A stretch of 64,000 nucleotides of DNA, taken from contig NZ_CP045293.1 in NCBI RefSeq assembly GCF_009363075.1, positions 6,659,501 to 6,723,500 on the forward strand. The letters are read 5' to 3'. This DNA is from Paenibacillus guangzhouensis (GTDB lineage Bacteria; Bacillota; Bacilli; Paenibacillales; Paenibacillaceae). A program made the position numbers and the translations under genes. Positions within the stretch are counted from its first letter, which is position 1; each line of letters opens with the position of its first letter. The notes below the pieces were generated by a model. That model ran no database searches, was not told the DNA's origin, and saw nothing but the letters and a program-made list of their open reading frames with translations. This document shows positions 7,533 through 16,124 of this stretch, piece by piece.

Positions 7533-8681
7533 CTATTCATGCAGGGTTGGCGTTAATTGCGTGCGTGTTCGATGGTGTGCAGGCAGAATCACAAGGGCGG
7601 TCATCAGGATAAAGAAGGCAATGAAGTAAGGAGAGACGAAGGTGCGTAAATGCCCAGCTAACAACGGGCCAAAGAAATACCCAATCGACGATGCAATCGA
7701 CATGGTGGAGAACATTTGTCCATACCGGGTACCGCCGCTTAGTTCAATGAGATAAGAGGACATCGCTGGGAAGATAATTCCTTTCGACATCCCGACAATG
7801 AAGAGCAGCACAATTAGAGGAAATGGCGTCGGGATCGCAATGACGAAAAACGAAATGGCAAGGGAAAGACTGCCGATCCACGTTCTGACATAAGGTGAAA
7901 ACCGATTCAAGAATAATAAACTGAGCGTAAGCAGCGCGCCGAGACTGATAACGGAGAAGAATACGCCTGCCTTCATAATGGATTCGAGCGCTTCTTTCAT
8001 GAGTGGTAGCTCGAAGAACAAGATCCCTTGAGAACAAGAGATGGCTAGAGGCAAGAAGAAGAATCGCCACGGCATTTGAAGCGCAGGTGCAAGGACAGGT
8101 GAATTACTGGCATCTTGGTCAGCGGTCACTGTCGCAGGCCGATCATGAATCGCGAAGACAGCAATGGCTGCAACGCCGATTAAGACCCACCCTAGAACAC
8201 TAAAGGCTTGCGAGAAGCCGATCTTTGCTACGAGGAGCGCACCCGCGGCTGGAGAGACGACGGAAGCTAGAGTATGGACCAGACCATTGCCAGCCATGAG
8301 TTTTCCTTGCGTGATATGATCTTGGGCAAGCCTTGCGAGTAGTGACATACAGGCCGGAGAGAGGAAGGCGAGCACGAACCCGCTAATGGAACGGAGCACG
8401 AGCAGCTGCCAAGGATTCGTCACATGAGCCTGGAACAGCAGAATGAGGCCCGCGCCAAATAAACTGCCGAGAATGAAGATACGGCTGCCGTATCGGTCGA
8501 CACCAATTCCGGCAAGAAAGTTGCCAGGCAGATGCGTGAATGAGTAGATGCCCATCATCAGTCCGATAAAAGAAGGGGCAGCGCCGAGAGAGATTGCAAA
8601 AGGCGTTAATATAGGATACTGCGCATGCAGATCAAAAAAAGCGACAAATAAGAACAAGTACAACCATATAGCAATCTTCAA
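7533..8681 (-). CDS. MFS transporter
   Basis: A 382-residue major facilitator superfamily permease with about 12 hydrophobic segments. The loop 2-3 signature appears as GIGVDRYGSRIF near residue 60, and the N-terminal half has R-rich loops typical of drug/sugar exporters. The start is TTG 8681-8679, because AAGGAG (8695-8690) is 8 bases upstream; a GTG at 8690 overlaps that site. The substrate cannot be inferred. Confidence 0.85.
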   Translation of the reverse strand: MKIAIWLYLFLFVAFFDLHAQYPILTPFAISLGAAPSFIGLMMGIYSFTHLPGNFLAGIGVDRYGSRIFILGSLFGAGLILLFQAHVTNPWQLLVLRSISGFVLAFLSPACMSLLARLAQDHITQGKLMAGNGLVHTLASVVSPAAGALLVAKIGFSQAFSVLGWVLIGVAAIAVFAIHDRPATVTADQDASNSPVLAPALQMPWRFFFLPLAISCSQGILFFELPLMKEALESIMKAGVFFSVISLGALLTLSLLFLNRFSPYVRTWIGSLSLAISFFVIAIPTPFPLIVLLFIVGMSKGIIFPAMSSYLIELSGGTRYGQMFSTMSIASSIGYFFGPLLAGHLRTFVSPYFIAFFILMTALVILPAHHRTRTQLTPTLHE

Positions 8682-8853
8682 GCCACTCACTCCTTAAAGG
8701 TAATTCAAAAAGTCAATGATTTGTTTATCTCCTCTGCTATCTACTTGTACGCCTGGCGGGACGAACTTATGCCCTTATTTTAATTTTGGAGTAAGATTTA
8801 CGAATAAAATGGCTATCATGTATAATGTGAAGATGTGGAAAGGAGGGAATATC

Positions 8854-9291
8854 ATGAGTCAAGAAGTAATCATGAAGTTTCTCGAAGAAAATTGGATGCT
8901 GCTGGCTGTTGCCGTTGTTGTCCTATTCGTTGTCGTCAGCTTCCTGAAAACTGTATTGAAATGGGTGCTTGTGATTGGAATCATCCTGGGCGTAGCCATC
9001 TATAGTGGATATACGATTGATGATCTCAGTAAGGTGGTTACGACGGTCAAAGATGACGCCTTGCAGACACTCAAAGATCAAGCGATGAACGCCATGCTGA
9101 AAGAAGCGGAAAACGCTGAATTTAAACAGAATGATGACGGTACTTATAGCATAAAGACAGATAACCTCGAAATTACGGGGAAAGCGAAAGAAGATAAAGT
9201 TAAGGTGTCATTCCGTGGTGTGTCACTCGGCGAAATGAGTCTAAATGACGCGACGGTCAAAGCCTTTATGGAACAGGCAACCAAAAAATAA
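8854..9291 (+). CDS. hypothetical membrane-anchored protein
   Basis: A 145-residue protein starting at ATG 8854 with AAAGGAGGG upstream. Two adjacent hydrophobic segments (about residues 15-33 and 35-52) form a hairpin anchor. A charged Lys/Glu-rich soluble domain follows, with alternating beta-like segments near the end. I recognise no family. It is monocistronic, with its own terminator, and TATAAT at 8821-8826 may be its -10 box. Confidence 0.7.
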   Translation: MSQEVIMKFLEENWMLLAVAVVVLFVVVSFLKTVLKWVLVIGIILGVAIYSGYTIDDLSKVVTTVKDDALQTLKDQAMNAMLKEAENAEFKQNDDGTYSIKTDNLEITGKAKEDKVKVSFRGVSLGEMSLNDATVKAFMEQATKK

Positions 9292-9310
9292 TCCAAAGGT
9301 TACATAGGAA

Positions 9311-9339
9311 GCGCTTCGATCGATGATCGGGGCGTTTTT
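9311..9339 (+). terminator. intrinsic terminator
   Basis: GCGCTTCGAT pairs with ATCGGGGCGT (several G-T pairs) around CGATG, followed by TTTTT. Confidence 0.75.
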
Positions 9340-9442
9340 CTATGGGAAGAATCCAAGGAAAGATGCAAGAGAGGGTGAAAATATGGTACACTACTTCTGG
9401 TAGTTTTACGGACAATTGGTAAAAAGAAAGGAATAACGAAGT

Positions 9443-11572
9443 ATGAGCAATCATTCGATGGATGACCAGCAAAAACGGGAAGTTGCGAATCGACGGAACT
9501 TCTCACTGCGGCTTAATATATTTTTCTTCATTTCATTCGTCGTCTTCTCGGTACTTATTGTGCGACTTGCGATATTGCAATTCGTCGAAGGCCCGGAGTT
9601 GAAGGCGCTGGCAGATCGTATGGGGTATAAGGAAGTATCCATTCCGCCGATTCGCGGTTCAATCTATGATTCGAACATGGAGCCGATCGCATATTCCACC
9701 TCAACACAGTCTTTATATTTTACATTAAATAAGAACTATACCAAGGATGAGAACAAAGCAGAATTGAACCAGATCATCGCTAGCTTAAAAAAGGTATTTG
9801 ATAAATACGGTGATCCGAATGTGCCTCAGATGACGGAGGAAGACATCCGATACCAGATGGACGTTGAATCGCGGCTTAATTATGGTTACGTTCCTCGGCG
9901 CATTAAATCAGGACTTACGCAGAAGGAAATTGCTTACTTCATGCAGCATAAGGAAGAGTTCAAGGGTATTGACATCGTAGAAGAGAGTATTCGGAATTAT
10001 GACCCAGATACGGTAGCTGTTCAGCTTGTCGGTTATCTGAAGAAATATAAGTCTGCGATCAATCCGGAGGGTGGTCTCGATTTCTACCGGAAAATTGAAG
10101 AAGATAGCAGCAGTCTGGATGCCAAATCTGATGAGAAATATTTGCAGAATGAAGATGTAGGGTTTGACGGATTGGAGCTATTGTTCCAAAAGGAGCTGCG
10201 TGGTAAGAACGGGATCAAGAAGTTCCCGGTGAACAACGCAGGTCGCATTATCGGGCCAATGGAGCTGACGAAGCCGGTCAAAGGAAATAATCTCGTGTTA
10301 ACATTGAACAAGAACGTTCAATTGAAGACGGAGCAAGCGATCATGGATGGCATCAAGCGCATCAATGAGAGAGCGCACTTATCGAGAGGATTCAAACCGA
10401 ATCCGCGCGCCGGTTATGCCGTTGCGATGGAAGTGAAGACTGGCAATGTCGTTGCGATGGCGAGTATGCCGGATTATGATCCGAACATCTGGCGCGGGGG
10501 CAAGATTAGTACAGATGATTATAACGAAATCGAGAGTCGTTATGTGAACGGTACGATTCGTGCCGTTTCGCAGAAATATAAGAGCCAGAAAGAGCAGAAC
10601 CGACATCCATCCTCCATCGTACCGCTAGGATCGGTCGTTAAGCCGTTGACGGTATTGATTGGGCTACAGGAACAATTGTTCACTTCACGAACGGTATTTA
10701 ATGACCCAGGGTTTTTCGCATACGGTGCGAAGGGACATGAGACAAGGGTTAGAAATGCTTCGAACAAAGCGAATGGGTCTATCACGGCATCCAGAGCCAT
10801 TGAAAAATCATCGAACGCCTTCATGGCTAAAATGGTTGGTAATGGCTTGTATATGCGAGACGGCAATGATGGTGTAGAATTGTGGGATAAATACATGAGA
10901 GAATTCGGTCTCGGTGTGACGACGGAAAGCGGGTTGTTGAACGAGAGCGCCGGAACGGTCGATTACTTTAACGAGATGAAAAAAGCTAGTGCTCAATCGG
11001 CTCTTATATTCGCCTCATTCGGACAACAAGGTCGTTATACGACGCTCCAACTTGCCCAATATGTTACGATGCTTGCGAACCATGGCAAACGGATGAAACC
11101 GCAGTTCGTCAAAGAGATTCGTGATGCAGATAATAAAGTTGTTCAGACATTTAAGCCAGAGATATTAAATGAAGTTAATTTTAATGATTCCTATTGGAAA
11201 ACGATTGAAGCAGGGATGTCCAAAGTTAGTGTGCAAGGTTTTGAAGGCTTCCCTTATTCCTTCAATCGTAAGACAGGTACATCACAACAAGATGTAGGCA
11301 CAAGTGTGAAAGTCGAGAACGCGGTATTTATCGCCTATGCTCCAGCTGAGGATCCTGTGCTCGCAGTCGCTGTCGTTGTGCCGGAAGGCGGATACGGCGG
11401 ACAGGGGGCAGCCCCGATCGCGCGTCAGATTTTCGATGCCTATGATGCAGAAGTTGGACTTAACGGCGTGCCGAAGAATCCAACGAAGAAAACGACGGAT
11501 ACAACGACGAATGGTACGACAGGTACAGCGAAAAAAGGAACGAATGATTCAACGAGCAATACTGGACAATAA
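9443..11572 (+). CDS. class B penicillin-binding protein (transpeptidase)
   Basis: A 709-residue monofunctional DD-transpeptidase that cross-links peptidoglycan. It has a cytoplasmic tail, one N-terminal membrane helix (about 24-46), a dimerisation domain beginning at the RGSIYDSN motif, and a transpeptidase domain. All three active-site motifs are intact: SVVK with Ser397 and Lys400, SSN at 456-458 and KTG at 610-612. The C-terminal 35 residues are low-complexity Thr/Asn/Lys. It resembles the PBP2A/PbpH elongation group, but the exact paralogue is not fixed. Confidence 0.93.
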   Translation: MSNHSMDDQQKREVANRRNFSLRLNIFFFISFVVFSVLIVRLAILQFVEGPELKALADRMGYKEVSIPPIRGSIYDSNMEPIAYSTSTQSLYFTLNKNYTKDENKAELNQIIASLKKVFDKYGDPNVPQMTEEDIRYQMDVESRLNYGYVPRRIKSGLTQKEIAYFMQHKEEFKGIDIVEESIRNYDPDTVAVQLVGYLKKYKSAINPEGGLDFYRKIEEDSSSLDAKSDEKYLQNEDVGFDGLELLFQKELRGKNGIKKFPVNNAGRIIGPMELTKPVKGNNLVLTLNKNVQLKTEQAIMDGIKRINERAHLSRGFKPNPRAGYAVAMEVKTGNVVAMASMPDYDPNIWRGGKISTDDYNEIESRYVNGTIRAVSQKYKSQKEQNRHPSSIVPLGSVVKPLTVLIGLQEQLFTSRTVFNDPGFFAYGAKGHETRVRNASNKANGSITASRAIEKSSNAFMAKMVGNGLYMRDGNDGVELWDKYMREFGLGVTTESGLLNESAGTVDYFNEMKKASAQSALIFASFGQQGRYTTLQLAQYVTMLANHGKRMKPQFVKEIRDADNKVVQTFKPEILNEVNFNDSYWKTIEAGMSKVSVQGFEGFPYSFNRKTGTSQQDVGTSVKVENAVFIAYAPAEDPVLAVAVVVPEGGYGGQGAAPIARQIFDAYDAEVGLNGVPKNPTKKTTDTTTNGTTGTAKKGTNDSTSNTGQ

Positions 11573-11602
11573 TGCTATGAACACGAACCTATTCTAAGAT
11601 CA

Positions 11603-11630
11603 AGAAATCCCGAGTGTGGGGTTTCTTTTT
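11603..11630 (+). terminator. terminator of the PBP gene
   Basis: AGAAATCCC pairs with GGGGTTTCT around GAGTGT, followed by a T-run. Confidence 0.85.
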
Positions 11631-11723
11631 GTTTTTGAATTTTTCAGGCAGGAAATTGATTGTTATTGTCAAATTAGGTTGATAATCAATTCATTTTGAA
11701 GTGGTATAGGGGAGGTACATCGC

Positions 11724-12866
11724 ATGGTAGAAATTCGACAATTAGAATCCAAGCAGGAATGGAATGAGGCGATCGCGCTATCGGATGCAACATTTCGTGA
11801 TCATGATCATCGCTCGATGGGTGAAGCATACCCTTTTGTATTCTCCAGCAGTTTGGGGCAGTCATATGGAGCATTTGTAGATGGACAATTAGTTTCATTT
11901 ATGGGACTTGTCCCAGCAGTTATACGTATTGGTCCTGCATCATTGCAAGTGTATAGTCTGGGCTCTGTATGTACGCATCCCGATTATCGCGGTCAAGGGA
12001 TCGCTGGTGATATACTGAATGAGATTTTCACGCATATCGATCGTGCGGAGGCCTCATTGCTGTTCGTGTCAGGGGGCCGTTCGCTGTATTCTCGGGCAGG
12101 TTGTTATCCATTCGGAAGCGTAGTTGGATATCGTTATGATGCATCTCGATTAGTGGGAACTGAATGTGGGGTGCTACATCATCAGCTCATCGTTCGTGAA
12201 ATCCAATCCACCGATTGGTTCCAACTACATCATCTAACGCAGGCGGAATCCATTCGTTACGAACAGAGTGTATGGGACTTGGCGCAACTGATCGAGGCTG
12301 GTGCGGTAGCAAGCAATATGAAACAGACAATGCACTCTTTGGTTGCTGAACGTGAAGGGAAGATCCATGCTTTTATCGTGTACAGTGTCCCTTCAGCAAT
12401 CTCCCAAGAGGGCGGACCAGTCGTCCACCACTATGCAGGTGACCGTGCGATGATCCAATTGCTATTCGAGCAGGCGATCCGAACGCACGTATTGAGCGAG
12501 CTGAACATTACCGTCCCAGCGCATGACCATTCGATGCAAGAACAACTGAAGGATGTCCCTCATGAAGACAGAAAATGCGGTGGTACCTTAAAGATGATTC
12601 GCTCGGAGCGGCTACTCGAACAGATTCGTCCGTATCTTGTAGAACGATCGCAAGAGATTGCAGCAGCGCTTACCGTATCATCGCAAGAGAATGGCAATAC
12701 ATTGATTGCCATTGGTGAACAAGCGGTAGAGGTCACACCCGAAGAACTGATGGATGTTCTGTTTGGTTCAACTGCAGCCATCTCCATGGAGGAGGAAGTT
12801 AGAACCCTTTTCAGCAACGTATTTCCTATTCCGCTCCCGTTTAATGGTGGACTGAATTTTATATAA
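11724..12866 (+). CDS. GNAT family N-acetyltransferase (Eis-like size)
   Basis: A 380-residue protein whose N-terminal 140 residues form a GNAT domain. The acetyl-CoA pyrophosphate loop reads VCTHPDYRGQGIAG near residues 83-96. The length and a C-terminal region beyond a single GNAT fold resemble Eis/YqkC-type tandem acetyltransferases, but I see no second clear CoA loop. GGGGAGG lies 8 bases before ATG. It is monocistronic and the substrate is unknown. Confidence 0.8.
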   Translation: MVEIRQLESKQEWNEAIALSDATFRDHDHRSMGEAYPFVFSSSLGQSYGAFVDGQLVSFMGLVPAVIRIGPASLQVYSLGSVCTHPDYRGQGIAGDILNEIFTHIDRAEASLLFVSGGRSLYSRAGCYPFGSVVGYRYDASRLVGTECGVLHHQLIVREIQSTDWFQLHHLTQAESIRYEQSVWDLAQLIEAGAVASNMKQTMHSLVAEREGKIHAFIVYSVPSAISQEGGPVVHHYAGDRAMIQLLFEQAIRTHVLSELNITVPAHDHSMQEQLKDVPHEDRKCGGTLKMIRSERLLEQIRPYLVERSQEIAAALTVSSQENGNTLIAIGEQAVEVTPEELMDVLFGSTAAISMEEEVRTLFSNVFPIPLPFNGGLNFI

Positions 12867-12885
12867 TGCGCATATATGTTGTGAA

Positions 12886-12933
12886 GGGGCTGTCCCAGAA
12901 GCCATGAAATGGCTGCTTGGGACGCCCCTTTTA
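12886..12933 (+). terminator. long intrinsic terminator
   Basis: GGGGCTGTCCCAGAAGCCAT pairs with ATGGCTGCTTGGGACGCCCC with few mismatches around GAA, then CTTTTATTTT. Confidence 0.85.
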
Positions 12934-12948
12934 TTTTGCTAGAACCGG

Positions 12949-14316
12949 TTACTCCACAGTGAATTGTAGCTCCGGTTTATGCGGTTCATGCATCTCTGTT
13001 TCTGCATTCCCTTCGGAGGATGTTGGCTCGGTTGTTTCAACAGAGGGTTCCTCAGATGGTTTTTCAGGTTCAGGCTTTTGTTGGAGCACGGATTGTTCAA
13101 ATGTGGCATTTGCTTCGTATATCCATTGCTTACCAAGCCAAGTGTTGATTTGATACCAGTCCCCTTTTTTGGCAAGGGTACGAACGCTGGCTTGCTTAAT
13201 CGTTCCTTTGGCAGGTTTTAAAATACTAGGAATGTCATAGAATACTTTTGCGTCTTGTAACAAGAGGACCTCGTCCCATACTTCGACCGTATTGCTCGTA
13301 TTGAATTGAGAATACGTTAATTTATAGGCTTCTTCTGCGAGCCAGACGCCTGCTTTATTGTTCTGATTCCAAATCCCTCCGAAGTGCTTGACAGGTACAT
13401 GTTGATTATTGACGGCATTTCCTACCTCAGGGGTGAAACCTGGTTTCTTGAATGTACTGATGAACCAATCCGTGTACCCGCCACCCGAAGGATTGGGTGA
13501 GGGTTTTACGAGACTATAGCCTGTAAGCTGTGAATAGGTGGATGCGAGTCGTTTATCTCGCTCCAGATTAGCTGGATCGGTATGAAAGTTCCAGAATAGA
13601 ATTTCACCTGAAGAATGATAGGATACGGCAATTTCAGGTTGAATGCGATAAGTGAATTCTACCATGGCTTTTGTTTCATTCGCGTACACAGGTTTGGGGC
13701 CTTTATAGTTCCACCAATAAGGTCGACCTGAATTATTCTTAATATTGGACCAATCGGCGTCATACTGCCGATTTAGATCAATTCCTTGTGCGTTCGCTTT
13801 CCAACGGGTGAAGTTCAAACTTCCATCATTCATCTGAATGAGTTGCGCACGATCTTGCTGTGGAAAAGCGGAGGAACCGAATTGTTGTAAAGTCACGCCA
13901 TCGGGATTAACCATCGGAACGAACCAAATACTGACATGGTCTAGTAATTCTTTTGTATGATATCCATTATATTTCGTAGTATTGGTATACGATTGCGCAT
14001 ACGTTTCAATCATCTTCATATTTAAAATGGAGGTAATCCATTCTCTAGCATGATGTGATCCATTGATGAATATGGACTTCGTACCTTGTCCAACACGGAC
14101 GGCCCAAATATCCCGTTGGTAAGCCGTTTTTCCAATCGATTCAAGATGAATTGCGTCAGGGTATGCTTTTTGTAGTTGTTGCAACTGTCTGGCCATCATG
14201 TCATACGTATACAAATTTGAATACTGTACGATATTGCTCGAGGTCGCATGTGCAGCGCCAGTCGTACTACCTATCAAAATCAAGACTACGAGCAAGAGTG
14301 AAAGAAATTTCTTCAT
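12949..14316 (-). CDS. secreted zinc carboxypeptidase, M14 family
   Basis: A 455-residue exported metallocarboxypeptidase. A signal peptide (residues 1-25) ends near AHA. Zinc ligands are His89 and Glu92 in SHHARE and His234 in VSYHSSG. Asn182-Arg183 in DLNRQ binds the substrate carboxylate, and Glu297 in PEVG is the catalytic base. After the catalytic domain comes an SH3-like stretch (about 360-410), which could bind cell wall, and then an acidic Pro/Glu/Ser/Thr tail. GGGG lies 7 bases before ATG. It may cleave wall peptides or proteins. Confidence 0.92.
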   Translation of the reverse strand: MKKFLSLLLVVLILIGSTTGAAHATSSNIVQYSNLYTYDMMARQLQQLQKAYPDAIHLESIGKTAYQRDIWAVRVGQGTKSIFINGSHHAREWITSILNMKMIETYAQSYTNTTKYNGYHTKELLDHVSIWFVPMVNPDGVTLQQFGSSAFPQQDRAQLIQMNDGSLNFTRWKANAQGIDLNRQYDADWSNIKNNSGRPYWWNYKGPKPVYANETKAMVEFTYRIQPEIAVSYHSSGEILFWNFHTDPANLERDKRLASTYSQLTGYSLVKPSPNPSGGGYTDWFISTFKKPGFTPEVGNAVNNQHVPVKHFGGIWNQNNKAGVWLAEEAYKLTYSQFNTSNTVEVWDEVLLLQDAKVFYDIPSILKPAKGTIKQASVRTLAKKGDWYQINTWLGKQWIYEANATFEQSVLQQKPEPEKPSEEPSVETTEPTSSEGNAETEMHEPHKPELQFTVE

Positions 14317-14850
14317 TGAAGTCCCCTATTATGTATATTTTCATAGCTGTTTGATACCAATAGACATAGCAAATAAGTCCTATCAGAACAATTACGATCG
14401 CTAGAATAGGTATATACTACCATGAATTTCTAAGAATTAGGACATGAATCGACAAATTCTTCTAAAGATATTAAGAGAGATGGTAGATAAATCCTTCCAT
14501 TTATTACAGCTTGTAACCACTGCTTTAGCGAATTCAATCCATTCTTGAACGGCAATTTTTCGTGCATGAATGAACGCGATACTGGCTATTGGCATGTCTT
14601 TTAGTTTCCTATAACCAACTTTTTTGGAGAGACGGAACAATCGAATAAGGTCCTGCATTTAATGAAGGAAGAGGGGACAAATTAACCCTTCGCGAGAGGA
14701 GGGATGGTACGATGCGTAAAGGGCGCAAATGGAGTTCTTCTCTGAAACGGTTCCTGATGACGCTTGTCTTTTTAACTTTTTAGGCTGATCTATGGTAAAA
14801 TGTCGATATGCAGCAAATGCGGAATAAGAGATAGAGAATTGGAGGAGACA
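14317..14850. other. 534-bp gap with no firmly supported gene
   Basis: AT-rich spacer between the carboxypeptidase and HAD genes. The minus-strand ORF 14437-14658 (73 codons, MQDLIRLFRLSKKVG...) has no ribosome site and no recognised family, so I do not call it a gene. The only well-supported translation start is the 23-codon ORF at 14712. Confidence 0.5.
14712..14783 (+). CDS. possible 23-residue membrane peptide
   Basis: ATG at 14712 is preceded by GAGGAGGG with an 8-base spacer, a strong ribosome site. The peptide begins MRKGRKWSSSLKRF and ends in LMTLVFLTF: a basic head and a hydrophobic tail, like a signal peptide that stops. It could be a small membrane peptide, a leader for the downstream HAD gene, or a broken exported protein. 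No family is recognised. Confidence 0.4.
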   Translation: MRKGRKWSSSLKRFLMTLVFLTF

Positions 14851-15594
14851 ATGGGAAGCTATAAATTGCTGGCACTCGACATGGATGGTACCGTATTAAA
14901 TGATGATCAGAAGATTACGCCGGAGACAGCGTATTGGATTCAGGAAGCTATAAAAGCCGGCATTACTGTCAGCTTCTCGACAGGGCGTGGATTCGATTCC
15001 GCTATGCCCTATGCGAAGCAGCTAGGACTGGAATCGCCCATGATTACAGTGAATGGAGGCGAGGTATGGTCAGCGCCTTATCAGCTGCATCGCAGACATC
15101 TGATGGAAGCGAGCGTGATGAAGGAGCTGTTCAGCATCGCTAAGCGATATGATGTATGGTTCTGGGCCTATTCGGTGGGTCAAATTTATCTCCAATCGAG
15201 CTGGGATAACGAGATTATCTTCGAGGATAAAGAGTGGCTCAAATTTGGATATACCGTTGAAGATGATGGGATGCGTCATGAGATTTTATCCCAGCTTCGA
15301 GCGATGGGCGGTTTGGAGATTACGAACTCTTCACCGACCAATATTGAATTGAACCCAAAGGGTGTTTCTAAGGCATCAGGTCTTCTGGACGTATGTGATC
15401 TGCTCGGGATTGGAATGCATGAAGTGGTCGCCGTTGGCGATAGTATTAACGATCTTGCAGCCATTCAAGCCGTTGGTCTTGGGGTTGCCATGGGTAATGC
15501 GCAGGATACGGTAAAGGAAGCCGCTGATCAGATCGTAGCCTCGAATGAGGAAGATGGCGTTGCTGAAGTGATCCGTAAATTTTTGTTAAAATAG
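14851..15594 (+). CDS. Cof-type HAD superfamily phosphatase
   Basis: A 247-residue HAD IIB hydrolase that dephosphorylates small phosphorylated metabolites, often sugar phosphates. The nucleophile motif is DMDGTVLND with Asp10 and Asp12, and motif IV is GDSIND near residue 200, with the Cof cap domain between. I chose ATG 14851 because GGAGGAG lies 4 bases before it; an upstream in-frame ATG at 14800 has no site. It is 12 bases from the DUF456 gene, so likely cotranscribed. Confidence 0.9.
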   Translation: MGSYKLLALDMDGTVLNDDQKITPETAYWIQEAIKAGITVSFSTGRGFDSAMPYAKQLGLESPMITVNGGEVWSAPYQLHRRHLMEASVMKELFSIAKRYDVWFWAYSVGQIYLQSSWDNEIIFEDKEWLKFGYTVEDDGMRHEILSQLRAMGGLEITNSSPTNIELNPKGVSKASGLLDVCDLLGIGMHEVVAVGDSINDLAAIQAVGLGVAMGNAQDTVKEAADQIVASNEEDGVAEVIRKFLLK

Positions 15595-15606
15595 GAGGAG
15601 TTCGAG

Positions 15607-16098
15607 ATGGCTATAGAGATCATCGGTTGGATCTTGGTTGTCGTCTTATTCGCGGTAGGCATGGCTGGCACGATTTACCCGATTCTTCCAGGGGCTGTGG
15701 CTATCTATGCAGCATACTTCGTTTACGGACTATGTATTAGCTTCGAGCCGTTCGGCGTATGGTTCTGGAGCATCCAGACGGCTATCGTCGTCGTGCTGTT
15801 CATTGCCGATTATGTGGTGAGCGCCTGGGGCGTCAAGAAATATGGCGGTTCACGCGCATCCATTATTGGGAGTACGATCGGGATTATTATTGGGCCATTT
15901 GTGATTCCGGTTGCAGGTCTATTGCTCGGGCCGCTGCTCGGCGCGATGATCGGGGAGATGATGACGGGCTCCGATATGAATCGGGCAATTAAGGTTGGTT
16001 TTGGCTCATTAGTGGGCTTATTTACAAGTACCCTCGTGAAGATTGTGTTGCAGCTTGCCATGATCGTCATCTTCATCATCTGGGTTGTAAATGCGTAA
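15607..16098 (+). CDS. DUF456 family membrane protein
   Basis: A 163-residue protein with about five hydrophobic segments and the glycine-rich GSTIGIIIGPF and GPLLGAMIGEM motifs of DUF456. The conserved early PILPG (about residues 25-29) is present. GGAGGAG precedes ATG by 6 bases. It sits between a HAD phosphatase and a MurJ-type flippase with short gaps, so the three probably form one transcript. The family function is not established. Confidence 0.88.
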   Translation: MAIEIIGWILVVVLFAVGMAGTIYPILPGAVAIYAAYFVYGLCISFEPFGVWFWSIQTAIVVVLFIADYVVSAWGVKKYGGSRASIIGSTIGIIIGPFVIPVAGLLLGPLLGAMIGEMMTGSDMNRAIKVGFGSLVGLFTSTLVKIVLQLAMIVIFIIWVVNA

Positions 16099-16124
16099 GT
16101 AGAGGAGAAGGGAAGATTGTTGTC

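Noticed and set aside
14437-14658. 73-codon minus-strand ORF in the carboxypeptidase-HAD gap
   Set aside because: No ribosome site, no recognisable family, no terminator. A gene remnant is possible but not supportable.
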